Part shown: positions 49,172 to 58,429 of the stretch, in pieces
Numbering within the stretch: the first letter of the stretch is position 1
Layout: every line of letters starts with the position of its first letter
From: PALSA-1335 sp965231025
GTDB lineage: Bacteria; Patescibacteriota; Gracilibacteria; UBA1369
Direction: 5' to 3'
Length of the DNA: 64,000 nt
Assembly (NCBI GenBank): GCA_965231025.1
Contig: OZ246407.1
Span: forward strand, 372,001 to 436,000
Notes under the pieces: generated by a model
What the model was told of the DNA's origin: nothing
What the model saw: only the letters and a program-made list of their open reading frames with translations
The model's database searches: none
Position numbers and translations under genes: made by a program

Positions 49172-51058
49172 TTACTCGTTCACCGTGTCCTCACGGACGA
49201 CCTCGATCTTGATATTGTCGGGAACATTCGGCATGGTTGGCGCCCAGGCCGGCCAGCTGTCGATGTTCACCTTGTTGATCTCGGGCAGGTTCTGGATGTA
49301 ATCGCGGGCTTCCGTAATCTGGTGGCCGACCACATGGTCCTTGATCTTCTTCACCAGACGTTCGCCGTTCTCCTTTTCCGGATCGATTTCAAACTCCTCG
49401 ACGCCCTTGATGGTCGAAGTGATTTTCACCCTTTTATTCGCCTGGTCAGACTCGATGATGCGGTAGGTGAGTGACTCTTCATCAATATGGACGAGCCGTT
49501 TTTCCGGATTCTTTTTCAGTTTCAGTTCGGTCTTCAGCATGTTCATGAGCTCATCGCGGTTGTAGGCGATACCCGTCGCCGAAAGTTCGCCCTGAATCTC
49601 AAAACTCTCCAGTTTCTGATTCTCAAGGTTTGCGGGAACTGTAATCTTGGGTTCGGTGGTCTGGAAAGCCTTGTCTCCGACCAGGAGTACCAGATTCGTC
49701 TTATCGGTCTCGTTCCGTTTGCTGACCACCGACTGAAGTTCCGCCTGGGCTGAGTTTCTCAGATCCGTGGCCAGTTTTTGTTTCGCCGCCTCGATATCCT
49801 CTTTAGTGATGTGTTTGCTCACGAGAGTTTTGCCGCCGCTCATCGGATTCTTGCTTTCGGCGTAAAGCTTCTTTTGATTGTCCGCGGAAAGACCGGGCAA
49901 AAAGAATTTCGAAGGCTGGAGGTTGCCGCGTTCGCCCACAACCTGGCTGAGCGCGTCGATCTGGTCCGCCTCCACCGCAACGTCTATGGTCCCCGGCGCA
50001 TTGTCCTTCTGGGCAGGAACGGTCACATAATCGTTGATGCGGAAAACGATATTCCCCGAAGTCTGGAAACGGGTCTTTGGAATAAGCGGCCACTCCTGGT
50101 TGCTCGTATTGATAATGGTGATCACCCCCTTGGCATTTTCTCCCTGAAAATCTTTTCCCGTTGCCTGGTACTGGAAGGGGCGTTTGATGTTGGTCGTAAT
50201 GGTGTAGCTGGCGATCTCGTGAAGGGGATGGGTGTCGAGCTCGGCACGGTTCGCTTCCGCGTCGGCAAGAATAATATTCACGGAGGTCTGAAGGACGTTG
50301 GACTTCGGCTCAAGTTTAATCGTGGCTCCGGGGAGCGCGATATACGTGATGGTCAAAAGAATAATCAAACTTACCACCACCAGGGCCGCAAGGGCCTGGC
50401 GGTTTGGGGCTTCAAGAACCAGGTGGCCTTTGTCCCCGGCGGGTTTCTGGGCACCTTCGCCGACCTTGGTTTTGCGCATAGGAAAGGCCTTCGGTAAAAG
50501 ACGGAGTCCTTCCTTTTTCCCGCGGCGGATAAGATCTGAAATGGAAAACTTTTTCTCGGTTTGGCGTATGGGCGTGTCGTCCTCAAGCGCGTTGACGCTC
50601 GCCTTGAGGGGACTGATGTTCATCTGGTCCTCAAGGAATTTTCCCGAGACGAGACTCGGATGTTCATGTCCCTCAAGTTTGTCGTACACGACCAGACCGA
50701 CCTGCTTGGCGAGCTTGATGCCGTTCGGATCATTGGTGATGACATAAATATTTTTCTCGAGATCTTCCGCCTTCCGCTTGAGAATTTTAAGATTGACGAT
50801 GCTCTGAAAAACGATCGCCCGTTTTGGAACGACGATATAGACGTTCTTCATCTTGAGCTGCTTGAGTCTGTCGTATATCGAAGTGACTTCGTCGTCGATC
50901 TCCGTATACAGAACTTTTTTCGTTTTCAAAATTTTCTCCTTTTTTTTGTCTTCCACGCTTTCGGTTTCTTCAGCATTACCAATACGCTTGGTGGCAACGA
51001 ACTTTTTGTTGCCGCCGGATGTGGATTCCGATTTTTTCAGGGGTTCCTTTGGAGTCAT
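49172..51058 (-). CDS. Large single-pass protein, baseplate-J-like family of CPR
   Basis: 628 residues. A Lys/Glu-rich start leads to a cytoplasmic alpha/beta domain (about 48-135; DEVTSIYDRLKQLKMKNVYIVVPKR and KNIYVITNDPNGIKLAKQVGL, read in parts). After a linker there is one transmembrane helix (about 223-245, ALAALVVVSLIILLTI) followed by LPGATIKLEPKS and a long extracytoplasmic beta/alpha part with INTSNQEWPLIPKTRF. CPR genomes carry such proteins, often annotated as baseplate J/gp47-like; I infer that family from layout. It starts three bases after the FtsA/PilM-like gene stops, so the two products probably work together at the envelope. Confidence 0.62.
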   Translation of the reverse strand: MTPKEPLKKSESTSGGNKKFVATKRIGNAEETESVEDKKKEKILKTKKVLYTEIDDEVTSIYDRLKQLKMKNVYIVVPKRAIVFQSIVNLKILKRKAEDLEKNIYVITNDPNGIKLAKQVGLVVYDKLEGHEHPSLVSGKFLEDQMNISPLKASVNALEDDTPIRQTEKKFSISDLIRRGKKEGLRLLPKAFPMRKTKVGEGAQKPAGDKGHLVLEAPNRQALAALVVVSLIILLTITYIALPGATIKLEPKSNVLQTSVNIILADAEANRAELDTHPLHEIASYTITTNIKRPFQYQATGKDFQGENAKGVITIINTSNQEWPLIPKTRFQTSGNIVFRINDYVTVPAQKDNAPGTIDVAVEADQIDALSQVVGERGNLQPSKFFLPGLSADNQKKLYAESKNPMSGGKTLVSKHITKEDIEAAKQKLATDLRNSAQAELQSVVSKRNETDKTNLVLLVGDKAFQTTEPKITVPANLENQKLESFEIQGELSATGIAYNRDELMNMLKTELKLKKNPEKRLVHIDEESLTYRIIESDQANKRVKITSTIKGVEEFEIDPEKENGERLVKKIKDHVVGHQITEARDYIQNLPEINKVNIDSWPAWAPTMPNVPDNIKIEVVREDTVNE

Positions 51059-51061
51059 TGC

Positions 51062-52312
51062 TTAAATTTGAATCAATCGGACAACCTTTTTGAGAAGCTT
51101 GGAAAGGATCTGTTCTTCCCCGATATATTCGAGGGCGATGTTCGCGAGCGCCAGGGGAGTCACGTCCTCCATGTCCTTGAGCGCTTTGGTTTCATCATGC
51201 ATGTTCATGATCATTTTTGGCTGCATGAAGGTAATGTGCGGCTTCTTGGGGAACGGCAGTTTTTGGGTCCATTCGCGGGTTTCCAGGACCTCCTTGATTT
51301 CAGGAAGATGGGATCCGCCGCCACACAGTAAAATTTTCGAAGGAAGAATATCCACGTTTTCAAATTCGCTGAGGGTGAGGGCGACACCGGAAAGCCAGAC
51401 CTCGCAGTCGCTCTTCATGGCTTCGCGCACAATTTTATGGGACTGTTTTTCCAGACGTTCGTTGGAATAGGCCAGCTTGATCTCTTCGGCCTCCTCAAAC
51501 GAAATATTCAGGGACTGGGCAAGACGTTTGGTAAACGTGCGGCCGCCAAGGGTAAACATTTTCGTTCCCTCCACCGTTCCGTTGCGTACCACCGCGATGT
51601 CGGAAGTTCCGCCGCCGACGTCAATGAAAATCGCGCTGAAATTGCCGCCGTCTTCGTAGGCCATGCAGCGGGAAACGGCGTAAGGTTCGGCGGTGATCGC
51701 GAGCAGCTCCATATCAAGCTCGGCGGCGATGGTCTGCAGCGCGCCGTAGTGAACCAACGGAGCGAAGGCGTTAAAAATCGAAATGGTTACCTCCTTGCCC
51801 TGAAACCCGAGCGGATTCGCCACCTTATATCCGTCAATGTATACGCCGACGATCGCGGCGTTCACAAGTTTCACGTCAATTTCGTTGTACCCGGTTTCAA
51901 AAGCCAGCTGTGAGCGCACTTCGTCGAAAGCTTTCCACTGAACTTTATGAACGATATTTTTGAGTTCATCCAGGGTGATCTTGGTATCGGGCTCGCGGCG
52001 GGTGTAACTGATGGTCGTCGTGGCACCTTTCACCAGTTCCCCCGCAATGCCCATGATGAGTTTGGATGCGTTTGCCCCGGCCATTTTCTCGGCATCGCGG
52101 ATGGCATCCTGGCAGTTGTTGATCACCGAAGCGATGTCGGTGACGGCACCGCTTTGCATGTCGCCGAGCCTTTGCCGTTTTCTTCCCACGCCCAATACCC
52201 TGCCCTTCGTTCCTTCGGCGGAACACAAAAGCGCCTTCACAAATTCAGTACCGATATCGAGTGCCACATAATAATTCCCCCGCGATTGAGGTTGACGTCG
52301 GAAAAATGGCAT
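51062..52312 (-). CDS. FtsA/PilM-like actin-fold ATPase
   Basis: 416 residues with the actin/HSP70 fold: phosphate-1 loop VALDIGTEFVKALL, 1C-type subdomain (about 85-165), phosphate-2 IFIDVGGGTSDIAVV, adenosine loop ILLCGGGSHLPEI. It resembles FtsA and the pilus ATPase PilM; no ftsZ or pil genes are beside it to decide. No C-terminal amphipathic FtsA tail is obvious, though KLLKKVVRLIQI at the end is amphipathic. First gene of a two-gene unit with the 628-residue single-pass protein. A TTGACG-N17-TAGAAT promoter precedes it. Confidence 0.82.
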   Translation of the reverse strand: MPFFRRQPQSRGNYYVALDIGTEFVKALLCSAEGTKGRVLGVGRKRQRLGDMQSGAVTDIASVINNCQDAIRDAEKMAGANASKLIMGIAGELVKGATTTISYTRREPDTKITLDELKNIVHKVQWKAFDEVRSQLAFETGYNEIDVKLVNAAIVGVYIDGYKVANPLGFQGKEVTISIFNAFAPLVHYGALQTIAAELDMELLAITAEPYAVSRCMAYEDGGNFSAIFIDVGGGTSDIAVVRNGTVEGTKMFTLGGRTFTKRLAQSLNISFEEAEEIKLAYSNERLEKQSHKIVREAMKSDCEVWLSGVALTLSEFENVDILPSKILLCGGGSHLPEIKEVLETREWTQKLPFPKKPHITFMQPKMIMNMHDETKALKDMEDVTPLALANIALEYIGEEQILSKLLKKVVRLIQI

Positions 52313-52335
52313 AAAACAGCTAAAAAAGCCCTACA

Positions 52336-52364
52336 ATTCTAGTGAAAACTCCGCACAGCGTCAA
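52336..52364 (-). promoter_or_regulatory. Promoter of the FtsA/PilM-like gene
   Basis: On the minus strand, TTGACG (52364-52359), 17 bases, TAGAAT (52341-52336). The leader is about 17-23 bases. Confidence 0.68.
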
Positions 52365-52403
52365 GGAAAAAGCCACACCACAAACCCGCATTATTCAAAG
52401 AAA

Positions 52404-53549
52404 TTAATCGACCACTCTGCGGGGTATCTGTTCATTGATGCGAGTGGTGACTTCATAATTGATCGTCCCGATCCATTGGGCGATCTGCTCAGCGGAAACT
52501 TCTTCATCTCCCTGGCGTCCGAGCAAAACGGCCTCGTCCTCGATTTTTGCGCCGGGGATGTCGGTCACGTCGACCGTAATCATATTCATGAATATGCGGC
52601 CGCGCACGGGCGCGCGTTTGCCGTGGATAAGTACATGGGCGGTATTGGAAAGACCGCGACGGTCATAGCCGTCGTAATAACCGACAGGCAGAACAGCGAC
52701 CATGGAATCATGTCCGGTTTTGTACGTGCAGCCGTAACCGATGTACGAACCGGCGGGAACTTTTTTTACCTGCGCAATTTTGGTTTTCCACGTCATCACG
52801 GGTTTCAATAAAATATTTTTCCCGTCCTTGACCGCAGAAACGCGCGTTTCATTGGAAGGCCAGAGCCCGTAATTGCCGATGCCGGTCCGCACCATCGTAA
52901 AATGGGTTTTCGGAAAAAGAATCGTGGCGGCGGTGTTCGCCGTATGAATATATTTCGGTTGAAATCCTCGGGCCCGGATCTCATCGACGATCTTCTGAAA
53001 ATTTTGAAGCTGGAATTCGGCATAGCTATGGTCGGTCGTATCTTCGATATTCGCAAAATGAGCGGCGATTCCTTCAAGTTTCAGGAGTGTGTTGTTGCGG
53101 TAAAATTCAAGAATTCCTTCAAGTTCATGCGGAAAAATCCCCTGACGGTGCGTTCCCGTTTCAACCTTCAAATGAGTAAAAGCGGGACGGTCCAGTTTTT
53201 TGGTGATCCGCGCTAATTCATGCATGGTCTCCATATTGTAAACAACAAAATGAAAACCGTTTTCGACGGCGGTTGAAAGTTCATTCAGGGCAATATAGCC
53301 CATAATATACACCGGAACTTTTACCCCGTGTTCACGCAGCGCCACTGCCTCAAAAAGAGCGTTCACGGCGATCCAGTCGGCTCCGGCCTCCACCATCAGT
53401 GGGGCGCACTGCACCAGTCCGTGACCATAAGCGTTTGCCTTTGCGGCCGGACAGAGCACGCGGTCTTTACCTGCCAGCGAACGGAAAGTCTGGATGTTAT
53501 GGGTGAGACTCTTGCGGGAAATTTCAACCCATGTGAGTGCGTGTTCCAT
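52404..53549 (-). CDS. alr: Alanine racemase
   Basis: 381-residue PLP enzyme making D-alanine for peptidoglycan. The PLP-lysine motif is AAKANAYGHGLVQ, the phosphate-binding region includes MVRTGIGNYGLWPS, and the second-domain signature GYGCTYKT provides the catalytic Tyr of the partner subunit. GRIFMNMITVDVTD and VLLGRQGDEEVSAEQIA are family segments. Start 53549 (MEHALTWVEI) fits both the family N-terminus and a TATGAT box seven bases upstream; three earlier in-frame Met/TTG-type starts overlap that box. Transcribed away from the BI-1 family gene. Confidence 0.95.
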   Translation of the reverse strand: MEHALTWVEISRKSLTHNIQTFRSLAGKDRVLCPAAKANAYGHGLVQCAPLMVEAGADWIAVNALFEAVALREHGVKVPVYIMGYIALNELSTAVENGFHFVVYNMETMHELARITKKLDRPAFTHLKVETGTHRQGIFPHELEGILEFYRNNTLLKLEGIAAHFANIEDTTDHSYAEFQLQNFQKIVDEIRARGFQPKYIHTANTAATILFPKTHFTMVRTGIGNYGLWPSNETRVSAVKDGKNILLKPVMTWKTKIAQVKKVPAGSYIGYGCTYKTGHDSMVAVLPVGYYDGYDRRGLSNTAHVLIHGKRAPVRGRIFMNMITVDVTDIPGAKIEDEAVLLGRQGDEEVSAEQIAQWIGTINYEVTTRINEQIPRRVVD

Positions 53550-53556
53550 GGGCCAC

Positions 53557-53562
53557 ATCATA
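53557..53562 (-). promoter_or_regulatory. -10 box, near-leaderless start of alr
   Basis: TATGAT on the minus strand, seven bases before ATG 53549. A TTGGCG lies 18 bases further upstream. Confidence 0.5.
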
Positions 53563-53682
53563 TAACAAGAACCGATGAACCGCCAACCTTATTGCGGGTT
53601 GATCCTCTCGAGAAAGCCCTGTCTTCTTGTGAAAAAATGCAAAATACCATACAATTCAAGCTCAGTCATAACACCCAAACCA

Positions 53683-54381
53683 ATGAATACCGTCACAAAA
53701 GATTATACCCACGACCCCCAGGACGGCCTGGCCTCGGTCCGAACCTCGGCATTCCTCAGTAAAGTCATGTTTTTTTTCGGTCTGGCAATACTGATTTCCG
53801 CCGGAGGAACCTTTACGGGGTTCCAGTACCTTGGCCCGATTTTCATCCAAAACCCGTGGATGATGTGGGTGTTTTTCGCCGCTGAACTTATTCTGGTCCT
53901 CACGGCAAGAATGTGGAGCACCGTACGGCCCCTCAACTATATACTGTTTGCGGTATTCACTTTCGTGACCGGAATTACGATCGTTCCGCTCCTCGCCAGC
54001 ATTATTCTGGAGTTCGGCGGACCGGGCATCATTATCAAGGCCTTCATGGCAACCACCCTGACTTTTACCGCAGCGGCTGTCATTGGCGCCACCAGCCAGC
54101 GCAGTTTTAGCGGGTTGGGCGGGTTTCTCATGATCGCCCTGATTGGCATGATCATCGTGTCGTTGATCGGTATTTTCATTCCATGGAGCAACACCTTTGA
54201 AATGATTTTTTCGGGAATCGGAGTACTCCTTTTCACTGGCTACACCCTTTACGACGTCCAGCGTTTAAAGCAGTACCCCCAGGACCGTTACATAGATGCC
54301 GCGCTCCAGCTCTACCTTGACATATTTAATCTATTCTTATACATTCTGCGCTTGATTGCCGGCGTATCACGTTCCCGTTAA
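53683..54381 (+). CDS. Bax inhibitor-1/YccA-family membrane protein
   Basis: 232 residues with seven transmembrane helices from about residue 25 to 228. Family features include FVTGITIVPLLASI, AATSQRSFSG-type loop (GATSQRSFSGLGGFL), the pair ending FTGYTLYDVQRLKQ with its pH-sensing Asp, and the final helix LDIFNLFLYILRLI. Bacterial relatives are proton-regulated leak channels or FtsH-linked proteins. A TACAAT box sits about 30 bases upstream. It heads a five-gene run (BI-1, yceD, rpmF, nusB, rnc). Confidence 0.88.
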   Translation: MNTVTKDYTHDPQDGLASVRTSAFLSKVMFFFGLAILISAGGTFTGFQYLGPIFIQNPWMMWVFFAAELILVLTARMWSTVRPLNYILFAVFTFVTGITIVPLLASIILEFGGPGIIIKAFMATTLTFTAAAVIGATSQRSFSGLGGFLMIALIGMIIVSLIGIFIPWSNTFEMIFSGIGVLLFTGYTLYDVQRLKQYPQDRYIDAALQLYLDIFNLFLYILRLIAGVSRSR

Positions 54382-54391
54382 TTCCACATCA

Positions 54392-54928
54392 GTGTCACAA
54401 CTTACCTATAAAATCGCGAAACTTTGGGGAAAACCGGAAGGTTCCACAGAAAAACACGATATTGACGAAAAAATAGCCTTTCCTGAAGACAAAGAACTGG
54501 ATTTTTCAGGACCGTTTGAGGGGAAATTGATGTTCATCCGGTTGAAGGATGAAATCAGCGTGCTGCTCAGCGATGCCCGGATTGACGTCAGATTTACCTG
54601 TACCCATTGCCTGAAACCGTATGGTGAAACCGTCGAAATCCCGGAAGCCGAGAGGGAATTTTTTCACGAAAAACCCGACTTCGTGAGTCAGGACCTTGAG
54701 GACCTTTTTTACATCAACAAAAAGCCAATGACCATAGATCTGAACGAAATGGTACGGCAGGAAATTATCTTGCATTTTCCACTTATTCCAGTATGCTCTA
54801 AAGGCTGCAAAGGGCTTTGCCAAGTCTGCGGAAAGGATCGGAACATCGAAAAATGCCGATGCAAACCTATAAAAGAGGAAGATTTGGATACCATAAAACC
54901 CTTCAAGGATCTTAAAAAGCTCATTTAA
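54392..54928 (+). CDS. DUF177/YceD protein
   Basis: 178 residues. The family core is seen as FTCTHCLKPYGETVEI (Cys pair), then EDLFYINKKPMTIDLNEMVRQEIILHFPLIPVC (read in parts), followed by SKGCKGLCQVCGKDRN and CRCKP, four more Cys that form a second zinc-like knuckle. YceD acts in 23S rRNA/ribosome assembly and is almost always beside rpmF, as here. GTG 54392 is taken as start because the earlier TTG at 54356 would overlap the upstream gene by 26 bases; no Shine-Dalgarno decides it. Confidence 0.88.
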   Translation: MSQLTYKIAKLWGKPEGSTEKHDIDEKIAFPEDKELDFSGPFEGKLMFIRLKDEISVLLSDARIDVRFTCTHCLKPYGETVEIPEAEREFFHEKPDFVSQDLEDLFYINKKPMTIDLNEMVRQEIILHFPLIPVCSKGCKGLCQVCGKDRNIEKCRCKPIKEEDLDTIKPFKDLKKLI

Positions 54929-54948
54929 TACTCTACCCGTAAAACACT

Positions 54949-55185
54949 ATGAAACATCCAGTACCTAAGTACAAAAAATCCAAATCACGTTCCGCGAAGC
55001 GCTACCACTCCTTCACGCATCTCACCCAGGTACGCCTTCAGGGGCTTGTGAACCTGGTGGATTGTCCGAACTGCAAAAGCAAGAAACTGAATCACCACGT
55101 CTGCCAGAATTGCGGACAGTACAACGGCAAAAAGATTTTGGATATGAACAAGGCTGTAGAAAAGATCACCAAAGTGAAAGCGTAA
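54949..55185 (+). CDS. rpmF: Ribosomal protein bL32
   Basis: 78 residues. The start KHPVPKYKKSKSRSAKRYH matches the usual VPK.K.SK.R...RR, and a four-Cys zinc ribbon is present as CPNCKSKK and CQNCGQYNGK. The C-terminal helix is slightly longer than in E. coli. It lies 20 bases after yceD and 28 before nusB, in the classic yceD-rpmF order. Confidence 0.96.
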   Translation: MKHPVPKYKKSKSRSAKRYHSFTHLTQVRLQGLVNLVDCPNCKSKKLNHHVCQNCGQYNGKKILDMNKAVEKITKVKA

Positions 55186-55213
55186 TACCCTTTAACAATT
55201 GGGCAAGGAATTT

Positions 55214-55699
55214 ATGGCCAGTTATCGCCACATTGCTAGAATCGCGGTGATGCAAACCCTCTTCGCGTACGAATTCCGCGGGGGGGAGCCCAAGGATATT
55301 TTGAAATACAACCTCCAGGAATACAGATCCAAGATTCAGGATCTGTCCTTTGCCGAGAATCTTTTGAACGGTGCCCTTGAAAAAATGAAGGATCTTATCG
55401 ACGTGATTCAGGCTGAGGCTCCGGAATGGCCGATAGATAAAATAGCGCCGGTCGACCGGGCAATTTTGGAATTGGGAACGTATGAAATTCTCTTTTCGGC
55501 GGATGTTCCGCCGATTGTGGCCATTAACGAAGCGGTGGAAATAGCAAAAAGTTTCGGTGACACGAACTCTCCCAAATTTGTGAACGGAGTGCTGAGCACG
55601 ATCATGCACAAGTACCGTCCCGACGCGATGAACAATAAACCGGCGGCGAAAGACAAAAATGGTTCACGGAAGAAAAAGCGGCAAAAAAAATCCTCATAA
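55214..55699 (+). CDS. nusB: Transcription antitermination factor NusB
   Basis: 161 residues, all-helical. YRHIARIAVMQTLFAYEF at the N-terminus, PIDKIAPVDRAILELGTYEIL and PPIVAINEAVEIAKSFGDTNSPKFVNGVL (read in parts) are the family core; the tail is basic and Lys-rich. NusB joins NusE in rRNA antitermination. ATG 55214 is chosen because AAGGA lies six bases upstream, one of the few good Shine-Dalgarno sites in the window; a TTG at 55199 is the alternative. Confidence 0.94.
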   Translation: MASYRHIARIAVMQTLFAYEFRGGEPKDILKYNLQEYRSKIQDLSFAENLLNGALEKMKDLIDVIQAEAPEWPIDKIAPVDRAILELGTYEILFSADVPPIVAINEAVEIAKSFGDTNSPKFVNGVLSTIMHKYRPDAMNNKPAAKDKNGSRKKKRQKKSS

Positions 55700-55706
55700 A
55701 CCCAAG

Positions 55707-56444
55707 ATGGCAAAACAACCACCCATGAACCGCTACGAAGAGCTCGAAAAAAAGATCCATATCAGCTTCAGGGATCTGAACCTGGCCGACATGGCTTTCG
55801 TTCATAAATCCTACATGAACGAGCATCGTGATCTTAAAACGGAGCACAACGAAAGACTTGAATTCCTTGGTGATGCCGTTTTGGAACTGGTGGTGACGGA
55901 GTACCTTTACAAAAAGTACCCGGAAGAAGAAGAGGGAGTACTCACGAACTGGCGGTCGGCGCTGGTGAAAGGCAAACATCTCGCGGAAATCTCCTCTGAA
56001 CTTGATCTTGGTTTGTATCTTTATCTCAGCCGCGGGGAAGAACGTTCCGGCGGGCGCAAAAAGAACTATATCCTGGCCAATACTTTGGAGGCGCTCATTG
56101 GAGCGATATACCTGGACCAGGACTACAAAACCGCCCACAGTTTCATTGCCGACTTCATCCTGAAACGTCTCGAGGAAATATTGAAAAAGGGACTCCACAT
56201 AGACGCAAAATCACGTTTCCAGGAAATTGCGCAGGAGGCATTGGGTGTCACGCCCGAATACAGACTGATGAAAGAAGAGGGCCCCGACCACAACAAAATA
56301 TTCGTCATGGGACTTTATCTCGGAGAAGAGTTCGTTGCCGAGGGAAGCGGATCAAGCAAACAGAAAGCGGAACAGGAAGCCGCATCGGCCTCGCTCAAGG
56401 CAAAAAAGTGGGAAGATTATCAGCTTGCCGCCAAAGAGGAATAG
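55707..56444 (+). CDS. rnc: Ribonuclease III
   Basis: 245 residues. The catalytic domain has the signature HNERLEFLGDAVLELVV (Glu and Asp ligands) and NTLEALIGAIYLDQ (second Glu); the dsRNA-binding domain (about 175-240) has AKSRFQEIAQEALGVTPEY and GSGSSKQKAEQEAASASL. It processes rRNA precursors and double-stranded RNA; the giant RNA upstream in the window would be a natural substrate, which is speculation. ATG 55707 avoids the overlap with nusB that an earlier ATG-type start at 55659 would cause. Confidence 0.96.
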   Translation: MAKQPPMNRYEELEKKIHISFRDLNLADMAFVHKSYMNEHRDLKTEHNERLEFLGDAVLELVVTEYLYKKYPEEEEGVLTNWRSALVKGKHLAEISSELDLGLYLYLSRGEERSGGRKKNYILANTLEALIGAIYLDQDYKTAHSFIADFILKRLEEILKKGLHIDAKSRFQEIAQEALGVTPEYRLMKEEGPDHNKIFVMGLYLGEEFVAEGSGSSKQKAEQEAASASLKAKKWEDYQLAAKEE

Positions 56445-56445
56445 T

Positions 56446-57255
56446 CTAGGATCGAGCGACCGGAGGAACAGACCGGTACAGAACACGATAAAAAACGGCG
56501 CCGACGATCAGCCACCCGATATAGATCAGTTCGATGGGGATGATTTTTGATAGTGCCAGAAAATACAGTGAACCCGCAATCAAAGTGCGGACACCAACGG
56601 CCATCCAGACATAGCGGGTCTGGCGTCTCCTCAGGCCGAAAACAATCAAAAAGCTCATGGCGACGTCAATCGCCATAATCGAAATGCTCTCGAGAAGAGG
56701 AGTGAAAGCTTTAAGCGGTGAACCATTCATCAGTATTTGAAGCTGCTGCTGTCCCTCCCGAAGAAACTGTATCTGTTCAGGATCGGCATCGGGAAGCACG
56801 GAAGTAAAATCTTTGGTGGTCGACAAATTATACATGCCAAAGGCGCCGAAAGTTAAGAGTACGCCCATCAGCATGACGCCGATCAGCGACCAGCCGACGC
56901 CGAACAAAACCACCTGCTCGCGGTGACGCACGGAAGGCAGCCATTTGTCCAGTACGATGAATTTTCCAAGTTCGACGAAGAGGCCGGAAACAGCTCCCAA
57001 AACCAGAGCCTGAAGAAGTCCGGGCAGTTGGGCAAAACCCGGAAAAGTCGGGCCGATATTCATGATGACGCCCAAAACAACGGTCGCCATAATGATGCCA
57101 GCAAGCCCGGCCTTCCAGAAAATCTTGCTCTCGAGGTGCCATTTTCTGACAAGGAATCTCAAAAGAACAAAAGGCCCGATCATGCACAAAAGGCCGGTGA
57201 TGAAGGTGAAAACAAAAAAGAGCATAAAAATGTGATTACGAAAGGAGTTCGGCAT
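56446..57255 (-). CDS. YhfC-like membrane protein, protease motifs degenerate
   Basis: 269 residues with about seven transmembrane helices. The layout resembles the YhfC family (glutamic-type intramembrane protease/CPBP-like): GAVSGLFVELGKFIVLDKWL followed by HREQVVLFGVGWSLIGVML. In the active family these read EE..R and G.GHG..E; here they are VELGK and GVGWSLIG, so it is probably inactive as a protease. Last gene of a four-gene minus-strand operon with an MFS transporter and two His-rich membrane proteins; it overlaps the MFS gene by 20 bases. Family call is tentative. Confidence 0.48.
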   Translation of the reverse strand: MPNSFRNHIFMLFFVFTFITGLLCMIGPFVLLRFLVRKWHLESKIFWKAGLAGIIMATVVLGVIMNIGPTFPGFAQLPGLLQALVLGAVSGLFVELGKFIVLDKWLPSVRHREQVVLFGVGWSLIGVMLMGVLLTFGAFGMYNLSTTKDFTSVLPDADPEQIQFLREGQQQLQILMNGSPLKAFTPLLESISIMAIDVAMSFLIVFGLRRRQTRYVWMAVGVRTLIAGSLYFLALSKIIPIELIYIGWLIVGAVFYRVLYRSVPPVARS

Positions 57256-58429
57256 TCATCGGAACCCGGGCGCGTGCGATTCTATTCCTTCCTACGATCG
57301 TGAAGACGGCGGCCACGGCCATAATCCCTGAGGCCATATACCACGGCGCGGAAATATTCCATTCAAACAGAAAGCCGCTGAGGGGCGGGATAATGATGGC
57401 CGCAAGTGAAGTGAGCCCCTGAACGACGCCCATCGTTTCTCCCTTCTGATGGTCTTCGGAAGCCCCAACGATCTGGCTGTTGGTCACCACGCGCAGTATG
57501 GACGATGTAAACGAAAACACAATGAGAGCCGTCAAATAAACGGCAAAATTGTTTACCGAGAAGGCAAAAAACACAATAACCATCGTAATAACCGCCGCCG
57601 TTTCGAGAAGCGGCTCGGAAAAATACTTGAGCCAGAATCTCCTGAGAAAGAAGCCCTGATTCAGGGCGACAATAACTCCGATCAGGGCCAGCAGATATCC
57701 CGAATGGATCTCATCGAACTGAAACTGCCTGTTGACGTAGAGCGTAAAAACACTTTGTTGATTGGTAAACGCCAGGGCAAAAAGAAACCAGGAAATGAGA
57801 TAAAGATTCAGTTTCTTGTTCATGAGTCCCCGCCAGATCGGGGCAAAAGGATTGATCGAAAGTTTCCGTGCCGCATCCTTGTGGTGGTGGCTTTCGGGAA
57901 GGAAGAATACGGCGGCTATGGTGTTAAGCAAGGTGATGACCCCCGCCGCCCAAAACGGTATGGTCGGTCCAAAGCCGGAAAGCGCCGCACCCAGCGCCGG
58001 CCCCAGGATAAAACCGATTCCAAAGGCGGCACCGATGAGTCCCAAATTCCCGGTGCGTTCCTTCGGGGTTTTTGAAATGTCCACGAGGTAACTCTGGGCG
58101 GTGGAAATGTTTCCGCCGGTGATACCGTCGATCATCCTCGCCAGGAAAAGCAGAGGAAGAGAATTCGCGAGCGCAAAAACGAACCAACCGACCGCAGTGC
58201 CAAAAAGACTCAGGATCAGGACTGGACGCCGTCCGATTTTATCCGACCACGCACCGAGCAGCGGAGCCGAAAAAAACTGAAACAGTGAGTACACCGCGAA
58301 AAAAGTGGTTGCCATGATCGGAGAGGCCCCGAACCGTTCGACGTATAAAGGCAACGTCGGAAGAACCAGACCGATGCCGACGACATCAATGAATACGGTC
58401 AGGAGAATGATGAATTTCTGTCTAGCCAT
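57236..58429 (-). CDS. MFS transporter (DHA1/TetA-like)
   Basis: 397 residues with twelve transmembrane helices. The loop 2-3 motif A is GAWSDKIGRRPVLI, the antiporter motif C region is GAAFGIGFILGPALGAAL, and the first helix reads FIDVVGIGLVLPTLPLY, all as in tetracycline-type efflux pumps. Substrate cannot be deduced. ATG 58429 overlaps the upstream gene's stop by eight bases, suggesting coupled translation. An earlier in-frame start at 58504 would add 25 residues within the upstream gene. Confidence 0.88.
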   Translation of the reverse strand: MARQKFIILLTVFIDVVGIGLVLPTLPLYVERFGASPIMATTFFAVYSLFQFFSAPLLGAWSDKIGRRPVLILSLFGTAVGWFVFALANSLPLLFLARMIDGITGGNISTAQSYLVDISKTPKERTGNLGLIGAAFGIGFILGPALGAALSGFGPTIPFWAAGVITLLNTIAAVFFLPESHHHKDAARKLSINPFAPIWRGLMNKKLNLYLISWFLFALAFTNQQSVFTLYVNRQFQFDEIHSGYLLALIGVIVALNQGFFLRRFWLKYFSEPLLETAAVITMVIVFFAFSVNNFAVYLTALIVFSFTSSILRVVTNSQIVGASEDHQKGETMGVVQGLTSLAAIIIPPLSGFLFEWNISAPWYMASGIMAVAAVFTIVGRNRIARARVPMNAELLS